Below, piece by piece: positions 53,115-60,932 of a DNA stretch of 64,000 nucleotides. The notes beneath the pieces are model-generated. The model searched no databases and was not told where the DNA came from. It saw only the letters and a list, made by a program, of their open reading frames with translations. The stretch's first letter is position 1, and each line of letters begins with the position of its first letter. Made by a program: the position numbers and the translations under genes. Origin of the DNA: Bacteroidales bacterium (GTDB lineage: Bacteria > Bacteroidota > Bacteroidia > Bacteroidales > UBA932); NCBI GenBank assembly GCA_017631875.1, contig JAGBSL010000014.1, positions 3,070-67,069 on the forward strand. The letters run 5' to 3'.

Positions 53115-53161
53115 CCAAGATTTTGAGATAAGTAAACGATTTTTAAACAAATTATACGATT

Positions 53162-54163
53162 ATGATTTCTTACAAGGAACTTGGCCTCGTGAACACCAAG
53201 GAGATGTTCGCTAAGGCTATCGAGGGTGGCTACGCTATCCCAGCATTCAACTTCAACAACATGGAGCAGCTTCAGGCTATCATTCAGGCTGCTGCTGAGA
53301 CTAAGTCTCCAGTTATCCTTCAGGTGTCTAAGGGTGCTCGTCAGTACGCTAACCAGACTCTCCTCCGCTACATGGCTGAGGGTGCAGTAGAGTTCGCTAA
53401 GGAGCTCGGTTGGGAGAACCCGCAGATCGTTCTTCACCTTGATCACGGTGACTCTTTCGAGACTTGCAAGAGCTGCATCGACATGGGCTTCTCTTCAGTT
53501 ATGATCGACGGTTCACACCTCGATTACGAGGAGAACATCGCTCTCACTAAGAAGGTTGTTGAGTACGCACACCAGTTCGACGTTACAGTTGAGGGTGAGC
53601 TCGGAGTTCTCGCAGGTGTTGAGGACGAGGTCAGCTCAGACCACCACACATATACTAAGCCAGAGGAGGTTGTCGACTTCGTTACAAGAACAGGTTGCGA
53701 CTCACTCGCTATCTCTATCGGAACTTCACACGGTGCTTACAAGTTCACTCCAGAGCAGTGCACAGTAGATCCAGAGACTGGTCTTCTCGTTCCGCCTATG
53801 CTCGCATTCGACGTTCTCGAGGGTGTCGAGAGAGAGCTTCCAGGCTTCCCAATCGTTCTCCACGGTTCTTCATCAGTTCCACAGGAGGAGGTTGAGACTA
53901 TCAACAAGTACGGTGGAGCCCTCAAGGCAGCTATCGGTATTCCAGAGCCATGGCTCCGCAAGGCTGCTGAGTCTGCAGTATGTAAGATCAACATCGACTC
54001 TGACTCACGTCTCGCTATGACAGCAGCTATCCGCGAGGTTTTCGCAACTAAGCCAGCTGAGTTTGACCCACGTAAGTACCTCGGTCCTGCTCGTGACAAC
54101 ATGAAGAAACAGTACATCCACAAGATCGTTAACGTTCTTGGTTCAGACGGAAAGGCTGAGTAA
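53162..54163 (+). CDS. fba: class II fructose-bisphosphate aldolase
   Basis: A zinc-dependent aldolase splitting fructose-1,6-bisphosphate. The 333-residue protein has AIPAFNFNNMEQ, VLHLDHGDSFETC (zinc histidines), VMIDGSHLDYEEN, VEGELGVLAGVEDEV and SIGTSHGAYKF. Codon bias is extreme, with near-exclusive use of a few codons, as expected for a very highly expressed glycolytic gene. It is monocistronic with its own terminator. Confidence 0.96.
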   Translation: MISYKELGLVNTKEMFAKAIEGGYAIPAFNFNNMEQLQAIIQAAAETKSPVILQVSKGARQYANQTLLRYMAEGAVEFAKELGWENPQIVLHLDHGDSFETCKSCIDMGFSSVMIDGSHLDYEENIALTKKVVEYAHQFDVTVEGELGVLAGVEDEVSSDHHTYTKPEEVVDFVTRTGCDSLAISIGTSHGAYKFTPEQCTVDPETGLLVPPMLAFDVLEGVERELPGFPIVLHGSSSVPQEEVETINKYGGALKAAIGIPEPWLRKAAESAVCKINIDSDSRLAMTAAIREVFATKPAEFDPRKYLGPARDNMKKQYIHKIVNVLGSDGKAE

Positions 54164-54178
54164 TTTTAATATTATAAT

Positions 54179-54214
54179 GAAAAAGGGTGCGGTGATATCA
54201 TCGCACCCTTTTTC
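54179..54214. terminator. intrinsic terminator after fba
   Basis: A near-perfect hairpin with 13-base outer arms (54179-54191 with 54202-54214) that continues through the centre as a small palindrome, flanked by A and T tracts. Confidence 0.9.
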
Positions 54215-54231
54215 TTTTAATATAAAAAAAT

Positions 54232-54239
54232 TATATTTG
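54232..54239 (+). promoter_or_regulatory. -7 promoter box for BIG_2 lipoprotein pair
   Basis: TATATTTG, 32 bases before the ATG at 54272. Confidence 0.6.
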
Positions 54240-54271
54240 CATGATATTGAACAACTAGATTCAGGAATATA

Positions 54272-55117
54272 ATGAAGACAAAGATTCTTTGGGCAGCTGC
54301 AATGCTTGCCTTGATTTCAATCGTTTCGTGCAACAACAATGAAGACCAGGTACAGGCAGTTCGTCTGGATAAGACAAAGCTTGAGATTGTCAAGGGTGAA
54401 AGTGTCCAGCTTTCAGCGGTAGTTGTACCTGAACAGGACGCTGAGTTCGAGTGGTTTTCAGAGAATGACCAGTATGTGACTGTCAGCCCTGATGGTGTGG
54501 TCACAGCTGTAGGCTTGAAGAAGGCTGCAGAAGATTCGGATGAGGTTGTTCCAGTTTCTGTATATGTCAGATATAAGAACGGTGCGGATGAGTGCAAGGT
54601 TACCGTCCTGCCATTGGCTGCTGCAAAGGTGGAGATTGTCGCCGAGTCGGAAGTCGTTAATGTCAACCCTGGTGAGTCCATTACCCTGAAGGTGAAATGC
54701 TATCCGGAGAATGCCGACCTGACTGCTGTGACATGGTCGACAGACTATGCTGCCGTGGCTACGGTCGACTCTGCCACAGGAAAAGTAACAGGAGTCGCTC
54801 CCGGATTCGCTAGAATCAGAGCCTCATACAACGATAAGGTCTATGATGAGATAAATGTGAATGTCAATGCCATAGCAGCGACATCTGTCGAGGTTGATCC
54901 GTCATCAGTAGCTCTTTCCGTAGGAGAAAAGAAACGTCTTACTGCAGTCTTCACTCCTTCTAACGCTACAGATAAGCCGGTGTGGACTTCTGAGAATCTT
55001 GATGTCGCTACCGTAGACAGCGAGACAGGAGTAGTTGCCGCCGTGTCTCTTGGCACTGCGAAGATCAAGGTACAGGCAGGATCAGTGTCTGCAACCTGTG
55101 TAGTTAATGTGAAATAA
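54272..55117 (+). CDS. BIG_2 (bacterial Ig-like) lipoprotein
   Basis: A 281-residue lipoprotein (lipobox SIVSC) built from three BIG_2-type repeats (about residues 28-115, 117-200, 202-281). Each contains the family core VxWxSxxxxxATVDxxTGxVTGVxxGxAxI. Such proteins are surface adhesin or scaffold modules; no catalytic domain is present. It lies 15 bases before a larger BIG_2 protein, and they are probably co-transcribed and co-located on the cell surface. Confidence 0.88.
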   Translation: MKTKILWAAAMLALISIVSCNNNEDQVQAVRLDKTKLEIVKGESVQLSAVVVPEQDAEFEWFSENDQYVTVSPDGVVTAVGLKKAAEDSDEVVPVSVYVRYKNGADECKVTVLPLAAAKVEIVAESEVVNVNPGESITLKVKCYPENADLTAVTWSTDYAAVATVDSATGKVTGVAPGFARIRASYNDKVYDEINVNVNAIAATSVEVDPSSVALSVGEKKRLTAVFTPSNATDKPVWTSENLDVATVDSETGVVAAVSLGTAKIKVQAGSVSATCVVNVK

Positions 55118-55132
55118 AGTAAATCGGATACT

Positions 55133-57505
55133 ATGAAAATACTCGGAAGACTTTTCTGCCTGGTTGCAGCTGCAATGTGCTTTTTTGCCGCTTGCGAACG
55201 CCCCCAGGTGGAGGAACCTGTTAAGATCAGGCTCAACAAGGAGTTGATCTCGGGACTTTCTGTGGGCGCAACTCAGCAGCTTGAAGTCACTGTAACTCCT
55301 GCTGATGCTAAGGTGACTCTTGTATGGGCCTCAGACAACGAGTCTGTTGCCGTGGTGGATGATCAGGGAAACGTCACAGGTGTGGCTCCTGGAACTGCCG
55401 AGGTGTCAGTTACAGCTGATGAGGCGGTTGCGAAGTGTAAGGTAAATGTGATTGCCATTAAGCCGCAGAGCGTGAGTCTGGATGTCGAGACGCTTGAAAT
55501 GGAGATCGGACAGACCCGTCAGCTCGAAACTGTGGTGACTCCGGAAGGAGCACAGGCCGATGATCTTCAGTGGAGTTCTAGCAAGGAGTCGGTAGCGACT
55601 GTGAAGGACGGAAACGTTACCGCCGTGTCAGAAGGTAAAGCTGTAATAACAGTCAGCTGCAATGGCGGAAAGCTTGTTGCAGAGTGTGAGGTGACTGTAG
55701 TTAAGCCAGAGGAACCAGAGGAAAAGGTTATGGTTTCTTCGATAACAATGCCTTCTGAGTTGGAGCTTAAAGTAGGTGCGTCTTCTGTTCTGTCTGTTAC
55801 CGTACTTCCTGAAAATGCTACAGATAAGTCCGTAACATTCTCTGCCGAAGGTGATTGCATCAGTGTGGATTCGAAGACAGGTACGGTGGTGGCTCTTGAG
55901 GAGGGAAGTGCTGTGGTTACTGCAACGGCAAACGACGGCAGCGGGGTAAAGGCAGAATGTGCTGTGACTGTAACTGTTCCGGATCCTGAAGATGTGATAA
56001 TCACGGCCGTAGTGATCAAGGCAGAGGGAAATGCATCGGATGTGCAGGTAGATAAGGGACTCCAGCTGTATGCCGAGTGTCTTCCTGAAGGTGCGGTTCC
56101 GAATACTGTTTCATGGACCGTTGATAATGCAGAACTGGCCCAGGTTGACCAGAATGGATTTATAACAGGTCTCAATGCAGTCAAGGTAGACAATGCATGG
56201 AGCAAGGTTACGGTTACTGTAAATGCAGACGGCGTGACATCTAATCTTTCTCTGCGCGTAATCCCAAGGCAACCTGACGAGATCGTCGTAGACATTCCTG
56301 AAAGCGGCTATATAAGAGTAGGAGAAGAATGGGACTTTAACCCACGCGTCCTCCCTGAAGGCCTTGGCTATGGTGTAACCTCTTCTATCATGAAGCCTGG
56401 CGACCACTTCACTGCTACTCCTGTTATCGTATCTGACTTCCCAGGTACAATTGCTGCCCAGTTCGCAGTGGCCGCTCATGAAAATCTCGTCAATGGCACA
56501 TATCGCAAGGACGTTTCGCTGAATGTGCTCCCTTATTGGGTCGAGACAGTAACATTGCCTGCTGCGCAGGAAATGGAAGTCGGAGGCAGCATAATCCTAT
56601 CTCCTGAGTTTACTTCTGATGTAGATGGCGTACAGCCTACAGACAAGGAGCTCAAATGGACCTCATCAGATGAATCAAAGGCTGTGGTTGACAATAATGG
56701 AAAGGTGACAGCCCTTGCTGCCGGAACAGTAGAGATTACAGTTACGACATCCGGATCATGGTCTGTTCCGTCCGGTCAGCAGCAGAAGTCTGCAAAATGT
56801 ACCGTGACCATCAGTGAGGCTGAGTATACTATAAAGGTCGGCGATTTCTATTATAGCGATGGTACGACTTCGTCAACACTCCAGGCTGGTAAGACAGTTA
56901 TCGGAATTGTCATCTCACGTGACAATGCAACATCTACTGATAAGAAGCTTCCGGCAGGATGTACTCATGGAGTTGTGCTGGCTCTTGGAGAAGGCTCGGG
57001 TAATTGGAGTTCATCATATGATGCCGGACGTGTCAACAGTTGGGCAACTCAGAACGGCTACGAGAATACTACCGGTACATATTACTCAAATGCTAATTGG
57101 GCATACGTCAGAAATGAGTTTGGCTACAAACTTTTAGGATATAACAACACTTGTGCGATGAAGGCTTACATGAAGAACAACGGCTATACTTCAGGTATAC
57201 TTGATGCGTTGGCTGCATATCAGATTGAACTGCCGGATACAGCATCTGAGCTTTATATCCCTTCAATTGCCGAGATGGACGCTGTGGCGAAGAACCTCGA
57301 GGTAATAAATGCTGCTCTTAAGGCAGCCGGAGGAACTGAGTTTGTCGAGGATCCAGCTGACAGTCAGAAGGATGCATACTGGACGTCGTCTGAGAATGAA
57401 GCTTCAAGCGGAAACGCAGCTACAATCAATCCATTTACTGGCGAACTCCACGGAGGAGTCATGAAGAGTAAAGAGAAGAAGGTCAGATTCATCTTCGCGT
57501 TTTAA
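55133..57505 (+). CDS. large BIG_2 lipoprotein with C-terminal FISUMP/DUF1566-like domain
   Basis: A 790-residue lipoprotein (lipobox FAAC). It contains a chain of BIG_2 repeats (four clear between residues 25 and 385, then a diverged one and another at about 475-565). The C-terminal module (about 570-790) starts VGDFYYSDGTTS and ends with YWTSSENEASSGNAATINPF and VRFIFAF, like FISUMP or DUF1566 lectin-like folds. The C-terminal domain probably binds a ligand presented by the Ig stalk. It is followed by a strong terminator. Confidence 0.87.
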   Translation: MKILGRLFCLVAAAMCFFAACERPQVEEPVKIRLNKELISGLSVGATQQLEVTVTPADAKVTLVWASDNESVAVVDDQGNVTGVAPGTAEVSVTADEAVAKCKVNVIAIKPQSVSLDVETLEMEIGQTRQLETVVTPEGAQADDLQWSSSKESVATVKDGNVTAVSEGKAVITVSCNGGKLVAECEVTVVKPEEPEEKVMVSSITMPSELELKVGASSVLSVTVLPENATDKSVTFSAEGDCISVDSKTGTVVALEEGSAVVTATANDGSGVKAECAVTVTVPDPEDVIITAVVIKAEGNASDVQVDKGLQLYAECLPEGAVPNTVSWTVDNAELAQVDQNGFITGLNAVKVDNAWSKVTVTVNADGVTSNLSLRVIPRQPDEIVVDIPESGYIRVGEEWDFNPRVLPEGLGYGVTSSIMKPGDHFTATPVIVSDFPGTIAAQFAVAAHENLVNGTYRKDVSLNVLPYWVETVTLPAAQEMEVGGSIILSPEFTSDVDGVQPTDKELKWTSSDESKAVVDNNGKVTALAAGTVEITVTTSGSWSVPSGQQQKSAKCTVTISEAEYTIKVGDFYYSDGTTSSTLQAGKTVIGIVISRDNATSTDKKLPAGCTHGVVLALGEGSGNWSSSYDAGRVNSWATQNGYENTTGTYYSNANWAYVRNEFGYKLLGYNNTCAMKAYMKNNGYTSGILDALAAYQIELPDTASELYIPSIAEMDAVAKNLEVINAALKAAGGTEFVEDPADSQKDAYWTSSENEASSGNAATINPFTGELHGGVMKSKEKKVRFIFAF

Positions 57506-57518
57506 GCTTGAAATAACG

Positions 57519-57550
57519 AAAAACGGTTCGGAATTTTCCGAACCGTTTTT
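57519..57550. terminator. bidirectional terminator between BIG_2 gene and ppa
   Basis: A 13-base perfect stem (57519-57531 with 57538-57550) with a run of T on the plus strand and A on the other side, between convergent genes. Confidence 0.92.
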
Positions 57551-57556
57551 TTGTTA

Positions 57557-58180
57557 TTACTTAGAAGCTATATAGTCTTTATAGTCTTCCATCGATCTTA
57601 GTACCACGTCCTTTGCAACGTCAGGACCGTAGATGCTGATGAACTTCATTCGCTCAGTGTGCTCTCCAGGGATGTCCTTGTATGTACTGAAGTAGTGGAT
57701 GAGGCGGCGGATGATTGCTGGTGGAACCTGTTCGATGTCTGTCATCATTCCGTATACGGCGTCGCTCATGAGCACTGCGATGATCTTGTCGTCTGCCTGG
57801 TTGTGGTCCAGGAGTCTGAGACCTCCGATAGGGCGTGCCTTTGCGATGATATCTCCGTGGGTAACGTCTTTCTCAGTAAGGATGCAGATATCAAGAGGGT
57901 CACCGTCTCCTTCGATGTCTGTTCTGACAAGTGCTTTGTTGGTGAGCTCGGCCATCTTCGGTCCGCAATATGTTCTAGGGAGGAATCCGTAGAGGGAAGG
58001 TACTATATTTGAGAATTTCTGAGGTCTGTCAAGCGTCAGGTAGCCTGACTCCTTGTCGACTTCGTATTTTACTGTGTCTGTAGGCACAATCTCGATAAAT
58101 GCCCTGACTTCCTCCGGGACGTTGTCTCCAAGGCTGATTCCGTGCCATGGATGGGCTTTGTGTGCTTTGCTGTAATTCAT
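57557..58180 (-). CDS. ppa: family I inorganic pyrophosphatase
   Basis: Hydrolyses pyrophosphate. About 207 residues. The metal-binding motif EGDGDPLDICIL (DxDPxD) and the surrounding KYEVDKESGYLTLDRP, NIVPSLYGFLPRTYCG segments are diagnostic. The ATG at 58180 (MNYSKAHKAHPWHG) was chosen; the longer frame begins with TTG at 58204 inside the -7 box, so it cannot be on the transcript. Convergent with the BIG_2 protein. Confidence 0.93.
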   Translation of the reverse strand: MNYSKAHKAHPWHGISLGDNVPEEVRAFIEIVPTDTVKYEVDKESGYLTLDRPQKFSNIVPSLYGFLPRTYCGPKMAELTNKALVRTDIEGDGDPLDICILTEKDVTHGDIIAKARPIGGLRLLDHNQADDKIIAVLMSDAVYGMMTDIEQVPPAIIRRLIHYFSTYKDIPGEHTERMKFISIYGPDVAKDVVLRSMEDYKDYIASK

Positions 58181-58201
58181 GTCGAATAGTTTTATTGCAT
58201 G

Positions 58202-58209
58202 CAAATATA
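58202..58209 (-). promoter_or_regulatory. -7 promoter box for ppa
   Basis: TATATTTG on the minus strand, 21 bases before the ATG at 58180. Confidence 0.6.
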
Positions 58210-58228
58210 ATAAAGATTTCCTTCATTC

Positions 58229-58263
58229 ACGTCATTGCGAGGAACGAAGTGACGTGGCAATCT
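58229..58263 (-). repeat. palindromic intergenic repeat, copy 3 (part of a coding end)
   Basis: On the minus strand it has the shared AGATTGCCACG...CTCGCAATGACGT frame. The C-terminal nine residues and stop of the C_GCAxxG_C_C gene are read from it. The middle hairpin differs from copy 2 by a compensating pair. Confidence 0.88.
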
Positions 58264-58726
58264 TTTCTCCTACGATTCGGGCAGAAATTCCCACCAATTC
58301 CTCGCAAGGACGCTTCTTGTAGTACTCTGGAGTGCGGTCAGACGGCTCTGGAGACTCCTGCGGAACCTGTTGCGAGCTTCCCATAGGGACCAGCCCGAGC
58401 AGCTCTTTGCAGACAATGGATCCGTTGATTGCCTTGAATTCTCCCGCCATCTCCTGCACAAGAGCATAGTTTGCTGTACGCCAGTCCTTTACCGTAGGGT
58501 CGGTCGCCGGTCTGATGAGTCCTGCCAGCATGACCATGCCGCTGACGGCTCCGCATACCTCACGCATACGGCCCATGCCGCCGCCGAAACCGGACGACAA
58601 TGCCGCGGCCGTCTGGTCGTCGATGCCGAATATGTCGTTGTATGCCAACACTACCGCCTGGCAGCAGTTATATCCTCCTTCCTTGAAAAGTCTTTTAGCC
58701 TTTTCTACTCTTTCGTCTATATTCAT
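58232..58726 (-). CDS. C_GCAxxG_C_C family protein
   Basis: A 164-residue protein of the C_GCAxxG_C_C family, named after its conserved cysteine pattern, seen here as YNCCQAVVLAY, GFGGGMGRMREVCGAVSGMVML and a later Cys in IVCKELLG. A redox or metal-linked membrane-associated role is suggested for the family but not proven. Its C-terminus (IATSLRSSQ, then stop) is translated from palindromic repeat copy 3, so the natural end was probably altered by the repeat. It starts two bases after the relA-type stop. Confidence 0.85.
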   Translation of the reverse strand: MNIDERVEKAKRLFKEGGYNCCQAVVLAYNDIFGIDDQTAAALSSGFGGGMGRMREVCGAVSGMVMLAGLIRPATDPTVKDWRTANYALVQEMAGEFKAINGSIVCKELLGLVPMGSSQQVPQESPEPSDRTPEYYKKRPCEELVGISARIVGEKIATSLRSSQ

Positions 58727-58728
58727 AA

Positions 58729-60888
58729 TTACATTCTATTGATTTTCACTACGTTTTTAAGGTTGCGGATCTGGGAGGTGACCTTGTCAAGCTCCAGACT
58801 GCTTGGCACTGCGATCTTCATCGTGATTTCATATGTGCCTTGACGGTCGTTTTCCACGACGTTGAACATCCTTATAGAGGCCCTGAACGAGTTCACGATG
58901 TCCATGATCTCGTTTATGACCGAAGGTTCCAGGTATGCAGTTATGCGAAGACCTGTCTGGAAGTTGCTCGAACTTGGGTTCTCGCTCCACTTGACCTTCT
59001 GGATCCTGTATGGGTACATCTCGATCAGTCGTGCTGCATTGGGACACGACATTCTGTGGATCTTGATTCCGTCTGTTCTTGTTACAAAGCCGAACACATC
59101 GTCTCCAAATACAGGGTTGCAGCACTTGGCCATCTTGTAGTCTATGCCCTTGACATTCTTTGCATCGATTACAAGGATGTCATCGGTACCTTTTTCCTGA
59201 ATGACGGCCTTGGTTTTCTTTTCCTGCTCCACGGTAGTCGGAACCGTAGCCTGTGTGATCTCGAGAATCAGGTTCTTGACATCTGCCACATCAATGACCC
59301 CTTCGCCGATAGCAGCATAGAATGCATTGATTGTCTTATACTGAAGCTTCTTAAGGATGGCTGCAAGAACGTCGTGTTCAAGCTCCATCTTCCAGTTCTT
59401 CAATCGGCGTCCGAGCAGTTCCTTGCCGTCAGCGGCCTTCTGAAATTCGGCTTCGCTGAGCTTCTGGCGTATCTTGTTCTTCGCTTTGGTGGTCACGACG
59501 AAGTTGACCCAGTCGGGTGACGGCTTCTGGTTCTTGCCTGACATGATTTCGACCACATCACCTGTCTTAAGCTTCTCATTGATCCTGACAGCCTTGCCGT
59601 TGATGCGTCCTCCGGTGCACTTGATACCAAGGTTCGTATGTATGTCGAATGCGAAGTCCAGCACTGTTGCCCCGGCAGGCAGCTTGCGGAGCTCTCCGGA
59701 AGGAGTGAATACGAACACATCCTGTGTAGGGAGTTCGTGCACTTCGTCCTCGTAATATGCGGCCATAGGGTCGCCGTCTGATCCCAGAGGACTTTCCAGG
59801 GCCTTTCTGACAGCTGTAAGCCACTTGTCCAGGGTTTCCTCATGCCGTATGCCCTTGTATGACCAGTGCGAAGCAAGTCCGCTCTCGGCCATATCGTCCA
59901 TACGCTTGGTTCGGATCTGCACCTCAAGGGCGCTGCCTTCCTTGTTCTTTACGGTAATGTGCAGCGACTCGTAACCGTTAGGCTTAGGGTTGGAAATCCA
60001 GTCGCGAAGGCGCTTGGTATCGGATTCATACTCCTCTGTCACGTATGAGAACACTTTCCAGCAGAGTGCGTGCTCTGTCTCTTTGTTCTCCTCACAGTCT
60101 ATGATGAACCTGATTGCAAACACGTCGAAGACGCCCTCGAAGGCTACCTTCTGCTTCTTCATCTTCTTATAGATGGAGAGGGCAGTCTTCGTGCGCACTT
60201 TCAATTTATATTGTATGCCTTCGTCCGAGAGCTTCTGCTTGAGAGGCTCGATGAACTGGGTCATGAGCTTCTCCCTGTCCTTTTCGGTGCTCTTGAGCTT
60301 GTTTGTGATCGCCCTGTACTGCTCCGGTTCCGCATGACGGAAGTAGATGTCCTCCATCTCGCTCTTGATGTTGTAAAGGCCGAGCTGGTGGGCGAGGGGA
60401 ATGTACAGCATCATCGTCTCGAGAATCTTTCTTTCTCGCGAAAGCTTCGGGAACATGTCGAGCGAGCGCATGACCTCAAGCCTGTCCGCAATTTTGAGGA
60501 CAGTCACGCGAGGGTCGCGCGAGTATGAGACTATGAGCTTCTTGTAGTTCTCCGCCTCAAGCTTCGTGTCCTTGGGCTTGATGGTAGATATCTTGTTGAG
60601 GCCGTCTACGATCGTATATACATCCTGACCGAACTTCGCGGACATGATGTCAGTTTCAGGGAAGAAGCGGGTGGCTTCATGAAGGAATATCGCAGCGATG
60701 CACTCGGCCGAGAGACCGATTTCGTCGCATGCTATCCTAGCCACCGCCACCGGATGCTCAATGAACGGCTTGCCATTGCTGCGCTTGTGCTCCTTCAGAG
60801 CCTCTGCAGCAATGTTATAGGCCTTCAGGATCAACTCCTTACCGGCCTCGTCATACCTTGGGAACAGTTCGTCTATATATTGTCTCAT
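58729..60888 (-). CDS. relA: RelA-type homologue with intact synthetase and degenerate hydrolase
   Basis: A 719-residue (p)ppGpp synthetase. The HD hydrolase site is broken: where the active form has HDxxEDT this has LHEATRF, and LADRLHNMRT is replaced by IADRLEVMRS. The synthetase domain is normal, with FDVFAIRFIID, NPKPNGYESLHITV and EVQIRTKRMDDMAESGLASHW. TGS (VFTPSGELRKLPAGATVLDFAF) and ACT regions follow. It therefore probably makes (p)ppGpp in response to ribosome stalling, leaving breakdown to the homologue at 21134-23047. It follows uvrB and precedes the C_GCAxxG gene. Confidence 0.92.
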   Translation of the reverse strand: MRQYIDELFPRYDEAGKELILKAYNIAAEALKEHKRSNGKPFIEHPVAVARIACDEIGLSAECIAAIFLHEATRFFPETDIMSAKFGQDVYTIVDGLNKISTIKPKDTKLEAENYKKLIVSYSRDPRVTVLKIADRLEVMRSLDMFPKLSRERKILETMMLYIPLAHQLGLYNIKSEMEDIYFRHAEPEQYRAITNKLKSTEKDREKLMTQFIEPLKQKLSDEGIQYKLKVRTKTALSIYKKMKKQKVAFEGVFDVFAIRFIIDCEENKETEHALCWKVFSYVTEEYESDTKRLRDWISNPKPNGYESLHITVKNKEGSALEVQIRTKRMDDMAESGLASHWSYKGIRHEETLDKWLTAVRKALESPLGSDGDPMAAYYEDEVHELPTQDVFVFTPSGELRKLPAGATVLDFAFDIHTNLGIKCTGGRINGKAVRINEKLKTGDVVEIMSGKNQKPSPDWVNFVVTTKAKNKIRQKLSEAEFQKAADGKELLGRRLKNWKMELEHDVLAAILKKLQYKTINAFYAAIGEGVIDVADVKNLILEITQATVPTTVEQEKKTKAVIQEKGTDDILVIDAKNVKGIDYKMAKCCNPVFGDDVFGFVTRTDGIKIHRMSCPNAARLIEMYPYRIQKVKWSENPSSSNFQTGLRITAYLEPSVINEIMDIVNSFRASIRMFNVVENDRQGTYEITMKIAVPSSLELDKVTSQIRNLKNVVKINRM

Positions 60889-60897
60889 ATGCTCTAT

Positions 60898-60932
60898 ACG
60901 TCATTGCGAGGCCCTTGGGCCGTGGCAATCTG
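60898..60932 (-). repeat. palindromic intergenic repeat, copy 4
   Basis: Lies between uvrB and the relA-type gene, directly after the uvrB stop codon (60933-60935) in the direction of transcription. The middle GCCC-AA-GGGC is self-complementary and its arms match the other three copies. Confidence 0.88.

Noticed and set aside
53078..53446. Upstream extension of gmk by 123 codons
   Set aside because: It crosses the divergent gmk/fba promoters and overlaps the start of fba on the opposite strand; the kinase begins at MNNKVIIF.
58840..59520. Antisense frame (226 codons) within the relA-type gene
   Set aside because: No motif and no promoter; shadow of the sense gene.
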